Shown: piece by piece, positions 1-7,630 of the stretch
How the letters are laid out: each line of letters begins with the position of its first letter
How positions within the stretch are numbered: position 1 is the stretch's first letter
Source of the DNA: Selenomonadaceae bacterium
Lineage (GTDB): Bacteria; Bacillota; Negativicutes; Selenomonadales; Selenomonadaceae
Assembly: GCA_017515635.1 (NCBI GenBank)
Contig: JAFWFO010000047.1
Span: 1 to 47,987, forward strand
DNA length: 47,987 nt
Direction: 5' to 3'
Program-made: the position numbers and the translations under genes
Notes under the pieces: model-generated
Seen by the model: only the letters and a program-made list of their open reading frames with translations
The model's database searches: none
What the model was told of the DNA's origin: nothing

Positions 1-50
1 TGGAACAGTATCTTTTCGCGCTCGGTTATGCTAAGATGTTTGTAACTCAT
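1..50 (-). CDS. IS30-family transposase, N-terminal fragment (cut by window edge)
   Basis: The minus strand from 50 reads MSYKHLSITEREKILF before the window ends. Seen: this short helical start has the same pattern as the DNA-binding N-terminus of IS30-family transposases (M-x-Y-x-H-L-x-x-x-E-R-x-x-I). A Shine-Dalgarno-like AGGGA lies just upstream of the ATG. Inference: the rest of the insertion sequence lies left of position 1, and its end probably lies between about 90 and 140. An inverted repeat surrounds the start (see the separate entry). Only 16 codons are visible, so the assignment rests on a short match. Confidence 0.6.
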   Translation of the reverse strand, partial: MSYKHLSITEREKILF

Positions 51-91
51 TTTATCCCTGCTTTTGCTTTTAGGTTACAAACATTTTAGCA
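29..91 (-). repeat. 18-bp inverted repeat around the transposase start
   Basis: Arms at 29-46 and 74-91 are complementary at 17 of 18 positions, with a 27-nt loop holding the SD-like site. The ATG lies at the base of the arm that covers the first codons. In RNA read from outside the element, this hairpin would bury the start region. Confidence 0.75.
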
Positions 92-141
92 GGATTCTAT
101 GGGTTTTTCATTTGTTGCACTTGCATTGTACTTTCAAGCGT

Positions 142-178
142 AAAAAAAATCCTCGCCAATTCGACGAGGATTTTTTTA
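142..178 (-). terminator. Rho-independent terminator after nth
   Basis: CCTCG (151-155) pairs with CGAGG (165-169). An A-run and a T-run flank the stem, so it could work in both directions. It overlaps the nth stop codon. Confidence 0.85.
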
Positions 179-805
179 TGCGATTGATGATGACGGACAA
201 ACTTTCGACAGCGGGCAAATTTCGCATTTCGGTTTGCGTGCCGAACAAATTTCGCGCCCGTGCCAAATCAACCAGTGATGAGCGTCCGACCATTTTTCGC
301 GGGGAATAATTTTTTGCAAGCCCGTTTCAACTTCGAGCGGCGTTTTTCCTTCGGCAAGCTTCATTCGGTTCGCCAAACGGAAAACGTGTGTGTCGACGGC
401 GATCGCGGGATTTTTGAACGCGACACTTGTAACGACGTTGGCGGTTTTTCGCCCGACGCCCGGCAATTTAATCAGTTCGTCGAATTCGGAAGGGACTTCG
501 CCGCCGTAATCGCTCAATAAAAGTTTTGAAGTTTCGACGATATGTTTTGCCTTCGCACGGAAATAGCCGCACGGTCGGATAATTTCTTCGAGCTTCGATT
601 GACCGAGTTGCAAAATTTTTTCAGGCGTGTTTGCAATCGGGAACAAAATTTTTGTAACTTCGTTGACGCGTTTGTCGGTGCATTGCGCGGACAAAATCAC
701 TGCAACCAAAAGTTCAAAGACCGAATCGAATTTCAGTTGCGGGACTGCGCCGCGATAGGTTTCCTCCAAAATGTTCAGTTCTTCGCGTTGAAAATTTTCA
801 ATCAC
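176..805 (-). CDS. nth: Endonuclease III (DNA glycosylase/AP lyase)
   Basis: Base-excision-repair enzyme that removes oxidised pyrimidines and cleaves the abasic site. The 209-residue length is normal for the family. Seen: the helix-hairpin-helix LPGVGRKTA at 114-122 with catalytic Lys120, catalytic Asp138 in VDTHVFR, and a C-terminal 4Fe-4S loop with Cys187, 194, 197 and 203 (C-x6-C-x2-C-x5-C). The start is GTG at 805, overlapping the end of the upstream acetyltransferase gene by 8 nt, which suggests translational coupling. It is the last gene of its run and is followed directly by a terminator. All key residues are intact. Confidence 0.97.
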   Translation of the reverse strand: MIENFQREELNILEETYRGAVPQLKFDSVFELLVAVILSAQCTDKRVNEVTKILFPIANTPEKILQLGQSKLEEIIRPCGYFRAKAKHIVETSKLLLSDYGGEVPSEFDELIKLPGVGRKTANVVTSVAFKNPAIAVDTHVFRLANRMKLAEGKTPLEVETGLQKIIPREKWSDAHHWLIWHGREICSARKPKCEICPLSKVCPSSSIA

Positions 806-1241
806 AATTCACCAACTCCAAATACGGCAACTCTTTAAAGCCGAAGTGCTTGTACAAATTCAAAGCCGCATTGTTGCCAGCCTCAGACTCAAGCCGCAAA
901 ATTTTATCGGGGTGACGCGTTTTGATATACCGAATAAATTTCGAGCCGACGCCGTGTCCGCGATATTCCGCGTCAACGAAAATATCTTCAAGCCAAATGC
1001 ATTCGCCGCCGAATTCCGTTGAATAGCTCCGTGCCGTTATGCCGTAGCCGATAATTTTTCCGTCAAACTCAAAAATAAAACCTTCCGCGCAGATTGAATC
1101 GTCCAGACAATTTTTCACGTTGGCGGCAAAAATTTTTTCGGAACCGTTCGTTATGACTGCGGGCGAAGTGTAAAATTTGCGCATCATACCGATGACAATT
1201 TCGCTGTCGTCGCGTTGCATGTTTCTGATTGTAACGTCCAT
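798..1241 (-). CDS. GNAT-family N-acetyltransferase
   Basis: 147-residue single-domain GNAT protein, which transfers an acetyl group from acetyl-CoA to an unknown amine. Seen: the acetyl-CoA pyrophosphate loop RGHGVG (94-99) after the beta-4 strand IWLEDIFVD, and the C-terminal motif NNAALNLYKHFGF (123-135). The layout matches RimI/diamine-acetyltransferase-like members, but the substrate cannot be read from the sequence. Starts at ATG 1241; no close Shine-Dalgarno site is visible, and the sequence just upstream is one copy of a 16-bp direct repeat flanking the adjoining insert. Its end overlaps nth, so the two are probably co-transcribed. Confidence 0.9.
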   Translation of the reverse strand: MDVTIRNMQRDDSEIVIGMMRKFYTSPAVITNGSEKIFAANVKNCLDDSICAEGFIFEFDGKIIGYGITARSYSTEFGGECIWLEDIFVDAEYRGHGVGSKFIRYIKTRHPDKILRLESEAGNNAALNLYKHFGFKELPYLELVNCD

Positions 1242-1256
1242 TTTAATTCGTCAAGC
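1241..1256. repeat. Left copy of a 16-bp direct repeat flanking the insert
   Basis: TTTTAATTCGTCAAGC occurs here and again, identically, at 1844-1859. The right copy contains the last codons and stop of the UPF0210 gene. The two copies bracket the AT-rich gene at 1260-1709. Confidence 0.85.
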
Positions 1257-1259
1257 CCC

Positions 1260-1709
1260 TCATTGAGCTTCAAAAAACCTTAACAAATCGGAATGAACTT
1301 CTTTTGACTTCAAATTATCTTTGTTAGTAAGTACGTAATCCAAAGAAGGGTAGAAAAAGAATACAGATATGGGAACAAAAAACGTTTTAATTGTAGCGGG
1401 ACAAAGGATTACTAGAGTCCTATATATTTTTTCAAAATCTTCTGCAGTTGCTTGATGTTTCTCACAAATATAGCGCGAAGTAGAATCTTTCATGCAATAT
1501 TTATAAATATCATGCGGAATCGTTTGTAAAGTACTAGGTTTACCATTAATAAAACGAGACATAATCGCCTCAGTAGTTGCGCCTTCTTCAGATCTTTTTA
1601 TCAGGCTCTGCATATAATAAAATTTTGAGAATCCCTTGTACCATCTATAAGCAAAATTTAAAACTACAAAAAGACCCACTATGGTAAGCAATGTGATGAC
1701 AACGTCCAA
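1260..1709 (-). CDS. Hypothetical single-pass membrane protein on an AT-rich insert
   Basis: 149 residues with no family recognised. Seen: an N-terminal hydrophobic segment (about 2-20), a basic stretch around 24-40, a soluble middle with several Tyr and Cys residues, and a second hydrophobic stretch near 100-122 (IKTFFVPISVFFFYPSL). Start is TTG at 1709 with AAGGAG 8 nt upstream. Base and codon use are clearly more AT-rich than the neighbours, with few of the GCC/GCG codons common around it. The gene sits between two identical 16-bp direct repeats, so I infer recent acquisition. Function unknown. Confidence 0.65.
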   Translation of the reverse strand: MDVVITLLTIVGLFVVLNFAYRWYKGFSKFYYMQSLIKRSEEGATTEAIMSRFINGKPSTLQTIPHDIYKYCMKDSTSRYICEKHQATAEDFEKIYRTLVILCPATIKTFFVPISVFFFYPSLDYVLTNKDNLKSKEVHSDLLRFFEAQ

Positions 1710-1767
1710 TTTAGTCTATCTCCTTTCTTTAAAACAGAAACACCCCAAAATATCTTATTGTGAGCAC

Positions 1768-1823
1768 GTGTGGCAACGAGTTGCACGGACGTTAGAATGT
1801 TCCCACGCAACTCGTTTACACAC
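1768..1823 (-). repeat. 17-bp imperfect inverted repeat upstream of the insert gene
   Basis: Arms at 1768-1784 and 1807-1823 match at 15 of 17 positions with a 22-nt loop. They lie between the UPF0210 stop and the start of the AT-rich gene. Could be a transcript hairpin, an operator, or a recombination site of the insert. Confidence 0.6.
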
Positions 1824-1843
1824 AAAAAATTTTACAAAAAATT

Positions 1844-1859
1844 TTTTAATTCGTCAAGC
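1844..1859. repeat. Right copy of the 16-bp direct repeat
   Basis: Identical to 1241-1256. It contains the UPF0210 stop codon, so the repeat corresponds to the 3' end of that gene, a common location for integration sites. Confidence 0.85.
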
Positions 1860-3207
1860 TCCGAACGGGTGCCGGAATTCTTCCGCCGCGAGCAATGAAC
1901 GCTTCCGAGCTCCACTGATTTTTGACGGGAACAATCGGGCAATAACCGAGCAAGCCGCCGAATTCCACCACGTCGCCGACTTTCGCATTTGGCACGGGAA
2001 TTAACCGCACGGCAGTGGTTTTGTTATTGACGACGCCGATAGCCGCTTCGTCCGCGATAATCCCGCTCAAAGTCGCCGCGCTCACGTCGCCCGAAACCGC
2101 AATCATGTCCAAGCCGACGGAACAAACGCAAGTCATCGCTTCAAGTTTTTCAATCGACAGAGAACCTTGCTTGACCGCGTTAATCATGCCTTCATCTTCG
2201 CTGACGGGAATAAATGCGCCGCTCAAGCCGCCGACGTGTGAACTTGCCATCAAACCGCCTTTTTTGACAGCGTCGTTAAGCAATGCAAGCGCGGCAGTTG
2301 TCCCGGGTGCTCCGCAAGCTTCAAGTCCCATCTCTTCAAGAATTCGCGCAACCGAATCACCGACGGCGGGCGTTGGTGCCAACGACAGATCGATTATCCC
2401 GAACGGCACGCCCAATCTGCGCGACGCCTCTTGAGCGACAAGCTGACCGACACGGGTAATTTTAAACGCAGTCTTTTTGACGGTCTCGGCAATTTCGGTG
2501 AAGTTCGCGCCTTTCAAATCTTCAAGCGCATGTTTGACGACGCCGGGGCCGCTGACTCCGACGTTGATAACTTTATCGGGTTCGCTGACGCCGTGGAATG
2601 CGCCCGCCATAAACGGATTATCTTGCGGCGCGTTCGCGAAGATAACCAATTTCGCGCAACCGATAGCCTGACGGTCGCGAGTAAGTTCGGCAGTTCGTTT
2701 GATGACTTCGCCCATTTCACGCACGCAATCCATGTTGATGCCCGCTTTTGTCGACGCAAGATTGACGGACGCGCAAACCAAATCCGTCGACGCCAAAGCC
2801 TGCGGAATTGATTCGATTAAAATTTTGTCGCCGTTAGTGTAACCTTTTTCGACGAGCGCGCTGAATCCGCCGATAAAATTAACGCCGACTTCCTTAGCGG
2901 CACGGTCGAGAGTTTCGGCGACGGGCACATAACTTTCCGCCTTGCAACTGTCCGCGGCGATTGCAACGGGTGTGACGGAAATTCGCTTGTTGATAATCGG
3001 GATACCGTATTCAGCCTCAATTTCTTCGCCCGTCTTGACGAGAAATTCTGCGGACTTCGTGATTTTGTCATAGACGTTACGGCAAAAATCATGCATGTTC
3101 GGATGAGCACAGTCGCGCAAGGAAATTCCCATCGTTATCGTGCGCACGTCCAATTTGTTGACGGTTATCATGCGATTTGTTTCGAGGATGTCTTCAATCG
3201 TTATCAA
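1846..3207 (-). CDS. UPF0210 / PFL-family protein (DUF711)
   Basis: 453 residues, full length for UPF0210. The family adopts a PFL-like fold but is not a demonstrated glycyl-radical enzyme, and its biochemical role is unknown. Seen: the family-typical N-terminus [14 protein letters not shown], the [17 protein letters not shown] block, and glycine-rich C-terminal segments such as [19 protein letters not shown]. Placed 10 nt downstream of an ACT-domain (UPF0237) gene; this two-gene order is conserved in many Firmicutes and implies a shared function. The stop codon lies inside a 16-bp direct repeat bounding an insert, which probably separated this gene from the GNAT-nth pair. Confidence 0.93.
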   Translation of the reverse strand: MITIEDILETNRMITVNKLDVRTITMGISLRDCAHPNMHDFCRNVYDKITKSAEFLVKTGEEIEAEYGIPIINKRISVTPVAIAADSCKAESYVPVAETLDRAAKEVGVNFIGGFSALVEKGYTNGDKILIESIPQALASTDLVCASVNLASTKAGINMDCVREMGEVIKRTAELTRDRQAIGCAKLVIFANAPQDNPFMAGAFHGVSEPDKVINVGVSGPGVVKHALEDLKGANFTEIAETVKKTAFKITRVGQLVAQEASRRLGVPFGIIDLSLAPTPAVGDSVARILEEMGLEACGAPGTTAALALLNDAVKKGGLMASSHVGGLSGAFIPVSEDEGMINAVKQGSLSIEKLEAMTCVCSVGLDMIAVSGDVSAATLSGIIADEAAIGVVNNKTTAVRLIPVPNAKVGDVVEFGGLLGYCPIVPVKNQWSSEAFIARGGRIPAPVRSLTN

Positions 3208-3217
3208 AGTTCACACC

Positions 3218-3487
3218 TCAAATCTTGTGCATAACATCGAAAATGTCTTGATGTTGCGTTTTGATTTCGACGCCGATTGACTCGCCTTGTTCGCGCAATT
3301 TTTTTTGCAAGTCGACGAGCTGAATTTTACTTTCGCTGGCTTCGGCGAACAGAATCATGTTAAAAAATCCGTTCAAGATGTTTTGGTTGATGCTCAAGAT
3401 GTTGACGTTGTTGTCCGCCAAAATTTTCGTCACGCTTGCAATTATGCCGACGCGATCCTTGCCGACGACAGTCACGATTAATTTCAT
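3218..3487 (-). CDS. ACT-domain protein, UPF0237 family
   Basis: 89-residue stand-alone ACT domain, the small-ligand-binding regulatory fold. Seen: MKLIVTVVGKDRVGIIASVT, then the ILADNNVNILSINQN region where ligands bind in related GcvR-like proteins. The ATG at 3487 is chosen because GGAGG lies 8 nt upstream; a longer in-frame extension lacks such a site. The downstream UPF0210 gene begins 10 nt after the stop, so the pair is an operon. The family is known but its ligand is not established. Confidence 0.93.
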   Translation of the reverse strand: MKLIVTVVGKDRVGIIASVTKILADNNVNILSINQNILNGFFNMILFAEASESKIQLVDLQKKLREQGESIGVEIKTQHQDIFDVMHKI

Positions 3488-3550
3488 TTGCAGAGCCTCC
3501 CATAAAAAATTTTCGCTGTGAAAAATTCTGTTTGCATTGAAAATTTCCTG

Positions 3551-3580
3551 CAAAAAAATTGCCCTCCGAAATCGAAGGGC
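3551..3580 (-). terminator. Terminator at the end of the argC-to-SDR run
   Basis: On the minus strand GCCCTTCG pairs with CGGAGGGC (one G-U) around an ATTT loop, followed by a seven-T run. It closes the run that begins at argC. Confidence 0.8.
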
Positions 3581-3770
3581 GTCAACAAATTTATTGCGTC
3601 TGCAGCACGTCAAATTTTTTTGTCCAAGTCCGGCTTAATCGTTCGGCTTCCTTTGCCAAAAGTTCAAGTGCACGTTTGGAATTTTTTTGACGCCAAATTT
3701 TCCGTCACGAAAAATATCCGACAGAATCCGCGTCACTCGCCGCAGTCAAAAATTCAGCGCGATTTTTTCA
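3581..3770 (-). other. Gene-free gap with a possible broken small ORF
   Basis: No intact gene. The minus strand has an open frame ending RTWTKKFDVLQTQ-stop just 18 nt before the terminator, with a plausible helical charged composition, but no ATG, GTG or TTG start in frame. A GTG-started frame just upstream runs into it out of register at a seven-A run. It may be a frameshifted small gene or chance. Confidence 0.25.
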
Positions 3771-4556
3771 TCACGCGAACGAGCCGACGACATAACCACC
3801 GTCCACGAAAAAATTTTGTCCCGTGATTCGGGCGGCGCGTTCGCTCAGCAAAAATAAAATCATGCCCGCCACGTCGAAAGGCGAAATCAAGCCGAGTAAT
3901 TGGCTCGAAGAAATTTTGTCAAATCTTATCGCCGAATACATTTCGTTTTGCATCATTTCGGTTTGCACGAGTGCCGGCGCAACAGAATTGATTCGATGTT
4001 TGTTGCGCACAAGTTCCGACGCGAAAGATTTTACCGCCGATTGAATTGCCGCTTTTGCCGCCGAATACGCGAACAAACTTTTGCCCGCATAATCGCCCGC
4101 AACCGAGCTCATCACCACGAACGAAGCTCCTTCATCCGCGAATCTTTTGCGGGAAGTTGCCTGAACGAAATTAACTGCGCCCCAAAAACTTGTCTCGAAA
4201 ATTTTCCGCGCAAGTTCCGTGTCAAAGGCGTTCAAAGGAGTCAAACCCCAAATGCCCGCCGTGTAAACTCCGCCGTGAATTTTGCCGACACAGCGCGTGA
4301 AATTTTCCATCACGGAAGACCATTCGTCGGGAGTCGCCGTCGTCACGTCCAGTTGTTCGACAAAAATTCTCGGCGGATGTTTTATCAGACTGACGGGCGA
4401 ACTTTTTCGCAAGGCGTCCAGTCGCTCCAAATTTCTGCCGACAGCCAAGACGTTCGCGCCGCTCTGCGACAGTTCCAGCGCAACTTGCCGACCGATGCCC
4501 GACGACGCGCCGACCACAACGAAATTTTTTCTGCCGAAATCAAATGTCACGTTCAT
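3771..4556 (-). CDS. Short-chain dehydrogenase/reductase (FabG-like)
   Basis: 261-residue NAD(P)H-dependent SDR. Seen: cofactor loop GASSGIG (16-22), catalytic Ser151, Tyr164 and Lys168 (YSAAK), the NSVAPALVQTEM segment, and the family-typical C-terminus ITGQNFFVDGGYV. Start ATG 4556 is preferred because GGAGAG lies upstream; an in-frame ATG at 4592 has no ribosome site. Lies 48 nt downstream of the UxaA-type gene and two genes past an acyl-carrier protein, so a carrier-bound 3-oxoacyl or a sugar-acid substrate are both possible. The substrate is not readable from the sequence. Last gene of its run. Confidence 0.9.
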   Translation of the reverse strand: MNVTFDFGRKNFVVVGASSGIGRQVALELSQSGANVLAVGRNLERLDALRKSSPVSLIKHPPRIFVEQLDVTTATPDEWSSVMENFTRCVGKIHGGVYTAGIWGLTPLNAFDTELARKIFETSFWGAVNFVQATSRKRFADEGASFVVMSSVAGDYAGKSLFAYSAAKAAIQSAVKSFASELVRNKHRINSVAPALVQTEMMQNEMYSAIRFDKISSSQLLGLISPFDVAGMILFLLSERAARITGQNFFVDGGYVVGSFA

Positions 4557-4604
4557 AAAAAATTTTCTCTCCCGTTGAAAGTTCTCCGTCATAAAAATTT
4601 TTCG

Positions 4605-5765
4605 TCAAACGAATCTGCAGACGTGATCGACCGCGATATCCGAAAAGCCGTAAGCCTCCGCCTTGGTAAGTCGCCCGTTTAACACGTCCGAAATTTTTTG
4701 CAACAACAAATCACCCGCGCCGTCGATTGTCAACGTGCCGTCAAGAATTTCGCTCAAGTTCACGTCGAGATTATCTTCCATGCGTGAAAAAGTTTGGGCG
4801 TTGGCGGTGACTTTCAGCACGGGAACAATCGCGTTGCCCGTGGGAGTTCCTCTGCCCGTCGTGAAAATTATCGCGTTGCAACCCGTCGCAACCATCGACG
4901 TGACTGACGAAATATCATAACCCGCCGTGTCCATGACGAGCGCGCCGCGTTTTGTCGGACGTTGTGCCTGCTCAAGAACTTCGACAATCGGACGCGTGCC
5001 GCCTTTTCGGATACAGCCCAAACTTTTTTCGTCAATCGTCGACAGCCCGCCGAATTTATTGCCGGGCGTCGGTTGTCCCGCACGACAATCTTGCCCCGCC
5101 GCTTTAAGGTGAGCTTCGTAATCCGCGCAGATTTTTATAATTTGGTTGTGAATTTCGGGAGTCGCCGCACGTTTCGCCAAAACATGTTCGCCGCCGATCC
5201 ACTCGATTGATTCGCTCATCAACGTCGACGCGCCCAAGTCAACGAGTTTGTCGCTCAAGTTGCCGACAGCGGGATTTGACGCCAGACCGCTTGTCGCGTC
5301 CGAGCCGCCGCACTCAATGCCGAGCAAAAGTTCCGACACGTCGCAAAGTTCTTTCTGCTGAAGTCCTGCCTCTGCCGCAAGTTCACGCGCCGCACGCACG
5401 GCCTTTTCAATCGTCTTGAGTGTGCCGCCTTCGTCCTGAATGCCGAACGACACAACGGGCTTGTTCGTCATGCTTTGAATTTTTTCGCACAATTTATTAT
5501 GTGGAACGGTTTCGCAACCGAGCCCGATAATCACGACGCCGAAGACGTTCGGATTGCACGCGAAGCCCGTCAAAATTTTTTGCGACATATCGGTATTCGC
5601 CTGCACGTCCGAACAGCCCGTGTTAAAAATTATGTTGACCGCGCCGCGAACTTGACTTGCGACAATCCGCGCCGTTTCGCTCCCGCAAGCACACGTCGGC
5701 AAAATCAAAACGTGGTTGCGAATTCCCGCACGTCCGTCACTGCGTTTATATCCGTAGAAATTCAT
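4605..5765 (-). CDS. UxaA-family hydro-lyase, large subunit
   Basis: 386 residues corresponding to the catalytic C-terminal domain of altronate/galactarate dehydratases. Seen: the family signature GYKRSDGRAGIRNH near the N-terminus, conserved cysteines in LPTCACGSE and NTGCSD, and ECGGSDATSGLASNPAVG in the middle. In UxaA and GarD this domain is fused to an N-terminal SAF domain; here the SAF part is a separate gene directly upstream whose stop touches this ATG. Split pairs also occur in SuyA/SuyB sulfolactate sulfo-lyase, so altronate, galactarate or sulfolactate-like substrates are all conceivable. No sugar-acid catabolic genes are adjacent. Confidence 0.9.
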   Translation of the reverse strand: MNFYGYKRSDGRAGIRNHVLILPTCACGSETARIVASQVRGAVNIIFNTGCSDVQANTDMSQKILTGFACNPNVFGVVIIGLGCETVPHNKLCEKIQSMTNKPVVSFGIQDEGGTLKTIEKAVRAARELAAEAGLQQKELCDVSELLLGIECGGSDATSGLASNPAVGNLSDKLVDLGASTLMSESIEWIGGEHVLAKRAATPEIHNQIIKICADYEAHLKAAGQDCRAGQPTPGNKFGGLSTIDEKSLGCIRKGGTRPIVEVLEQAQRPTKRGALVMDTAGYDISSVTSMVATGCNAIIFTTGRGTPTGNAIVPVLKVTANAQTFSRMEDNLDVNLSEILDGTLTIDGAGDLLLQKISDVLNGRLTKAEAYGFSDIAVDHVCRFV

Positions 5766-6050
5766 TTAAATCATCTCGCTTGAATAATCACGCGGCACGC
5801 TGAAAATATTTTCGTGCGACACCCAACCGCCCGCCACAATGTCACGCGACGCCTCGCCGATAATTTCGCCGTACTTGAAAACTTTTTCGCCGCAAGAAAT
5901 TTTTCGCAACGCAACCTTATGCCAAATCGGAATGTCTTCGACGCAAGAAATTTCCCTGCCGCCGAGAATTTTAATTGTGTCGCCCTTAGTTGCGGGAGTC
6001 GTGCAAGTCGCAACGTTGTCGCGCTCGTCAAGTAAAATAGCATTAGTCAC
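5766..6050 (-). CDS. SAF-domain protein, UxaA/SuyA-type small subunit
   Basis: 94-residue SAF domain equivalent to the N-terminal part of UxaA or to SuyA. Seen: ILLDERDNVAT at the start, a HKVALRKI motif in the middle (His probably near the active site), and GEIIGEASRDIVAGGWVSHEN toward the end. Start is GTG at 6050, overlapping the stop of the carrier-protein gene by four bases (GTGA), and the large-subunit ATG follows its stop immediately. These contacts argue for tightly coupled translation of carrier protein, small and large subunits. Confidence 0.9.
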   Translation of the reverse strand: MTNAILLDERDNVATCTTPATKGDTIKILGGREISCVEDIPIWHKVALRKISCGEKVFKYGEIIGEASRDIVAGGWVSHENIFSVPRDYSSEMI

Positions 6051-6373
6051 GGCGTGCCCCCGATAAGTTTAAATAAATCTTCAACAGTCTGCGCGGATTT
6101 AATTTCGTCGGCAGAAACTTTTCGACCTTGCGTGTTGCAGAACGAAAAGAACGAAACCATGCTGAGCGAGTCCCAATCTTCCACGTCGGCAAGTTTCGTC
6201 GCCAAAGTCAACGCGGCGTCCGTGTCCATCAGTTCGGCAAGTTTCTTGATGAAATTTTCACTGCTCATGACGTTCCTCGAAATATCAACGTTGTCAAATT
6301 GCGTCTCCGACTCCGGCGCGGTGCCGGTGTCTATCAATTTGGCAAGCTCTTTGATTAAATCTTCGTTGCTCAT
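6047..6373 (-). CDS. Acyl carrier protein with duplicated N-terminal segment
   Basis: 108 residues; typical ACPs have about 75-85. Seen: the phosphopantetheine site in WDSLSMV with Ser69, and C-terminal helices ending in TVEDLFKLIGG. Residues 1-35 are a degenerate copy of 36-70: MSNEDLIKELAKLIDT parallels MSSENFIKKLAELMDT, but the first copy lacks the DSL motif. Both copies keep a start: ATG 6373 has GGAGG upstream, and ATG 6268 (Met36) has AGGA at good spacing, so two products are possible. Lies 18 nt after argJ and overlaps the SAF gene. Cargo unknown; not the housekeeping fatty-acid ACP by context. Confidence 0.85.
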   Translation of the reverse strand: MSNEDLIKELAKLIDTGTAPESETQFDNVDISRNVMSSENFIKKLAELMDTDAALTLATKLADVEDWDSLSMVSFFSFCNTQGRKVSADEIKSAQTVEDLFKLIGGTP

Positions 6374-6391
6374 GAAATTTCCTCCGAGAAA

Positions 6392-7603
6392 TCAGGTCGT
6401 GTAATCGGCGTTGATTTTGACGTATTGGAAGCTTAAATCGCAAGTGAAAATCGTCGCCGACGCGTCGCCCAAATTCAACGCAATGTCAACAACAATGTCG
6501 TGTTGCGCCAAAACGTTGCGCATTGCCTCCGTGTCGAATTTCGAGACAAGACCGTCTTTGTAAACGTTCACGCCGCCGAAATCGATAACGGTTTTTTCGG
6601 GAACAATTTTAACGCCCGAATAGCCGACCGCGCAGATTGTTCGACCGGGGTTGGCGTCCTGTCCGAAAAAGGCCGTCTTGACGAGCGGGGAATTTGCAAC
6701 GCTCATGCCGACTTTTTTGGCGTCCGCGAAACTTTCCGCGCCCGTGACATTGATTGTCAAAAATTTTGTTGCACCTTCGCCGTCCGCCGCAATTTTTTTC
6801 GCAAGCTCCGTGCAAAGAGTTTTCAGCGTCGCGGAAAATTTTTCGTAGTCTTCGCCGCGTTCGGTGATTTTTTGGTTGCCCGCCGCGCCGTTCGCCAAAA
6901 CGACAACGGTATCATTCGTGCTCATGTCGCCGTCGACGGAAATGCAGTTAAAGCTGACTTCGGTCGCGTCGCTCAAAGCCGCCTGCAAAAGTTTTTGGTC
7001 AATGTCGGCGTCCGTGGTGATGAAACAAAGCATTGTCGCCATATCGGGGCGAATCATGCCGGAACCTTTGGCGATTGCTCCGAAACGAACTTCAACGCCA
7101 CCGATTTCGACTTCGGTCGCACAGGCTTTGGAATAAGTATCCGTCGTGACAATCGCGTTGCCCGCGTTTATGGAACCTTCACGGGAAAGTTTTTGCACAG
7201 CCGATTTAATGCCCGACTCCATTTTGTCCATCGGCAAGTTGAAGCCGATAACGCCCGTCGACGCAACAATCACGTCGTCCGCCTTGCAACCGAGTTCGCC
7301 GGCAGTAATTTCCGCCATGCGTTCGGCGTCGCGCAAACCTTGTTCGCCCGTGCAAGCATTAGCACAGCCCGCATTTGCAACGATAGCATGAGCCGTGCCC
7401 GTCGCGACAACATTTTTGCTGACGCTGACCGGAGCCGCGTAGACAAGATTTTTCGTGAAGACGCCCGCAACAGCCGCCTCGCGTTCGGTGTGAATGACTG
7501 CAACGTCAAGATTGCCATTCTTTTTGATACCTGCGCGCACGCCCGCCGCCTTGAAGCCTTGGGGATAAGCAACGCCCGCAATTCGATGATTTTCGCTGAA
7601 CAT
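6392..7603 (-). CDS. argJ: Bifunctional glutamate N-acetyltransferase/amino-acid acetyltransferase
   Basis: ArgJ moves the acetyl group from N-acetylornithine to glutamate in the cyclic arginine pathway, and in some species also uses acetyl-CoA. It is made as a precursor that cleaves itself. Seen: 403 residues, the self-cleavage and nucleophile site RPDMATML with Thr190, VASTGVIG (113-120), and the C-terminal segment ending NADYTT. ATG 7603 has GGAGG upstream. It lies 27 nt downstream of argC in one operon; argB, argD and argF are not in the window. Monofunctional versus bifunctional activity cannot be decided from sequence. Confidence 0.96.
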   Translation of the reverse strand: MFSENHRIAGVAYPQGFKAAGVRAGIKKNGNLDVAVIHTEREAAVAGVFTKNLVYAAPVSVSKNVVATGTAHAIVANAGCANACTGEQGLRDAERMAEITAGELGCKADDVIVASTGVIGFNLPMDKMESGIKSAVQKLSREGSINAGNAIVTTDTYSKACATEVEIGGVEVRFGAIAKGSGMIRPDMATMLCFITTDADIDQKLLQAALSDATEVSFNCISVDGDMSTNDTVVVLANGAAGNQKITERGEDYEKFSATLKTLCTELAKKIAADGEGATKFLTINVTGAESFADAKKVGMSVANSPLVKTAFFGQDANPGRTICAVGYSGVKIVPEKTVIDFGGVNVYKDGLVSKFDTEAMRNVLAQHDIVVDIALNLGDASATIFTCDLSFQYVKINADYTT

Positions 7604-7630
7604 TTTTATTGCCTCCGTTGAAAAAATTTT

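Noticed and set aside
6500..7621. Long open frame antisense to argJ
   Set aside because: Shadow of argJ; no ribosome site and no recognisable domain.
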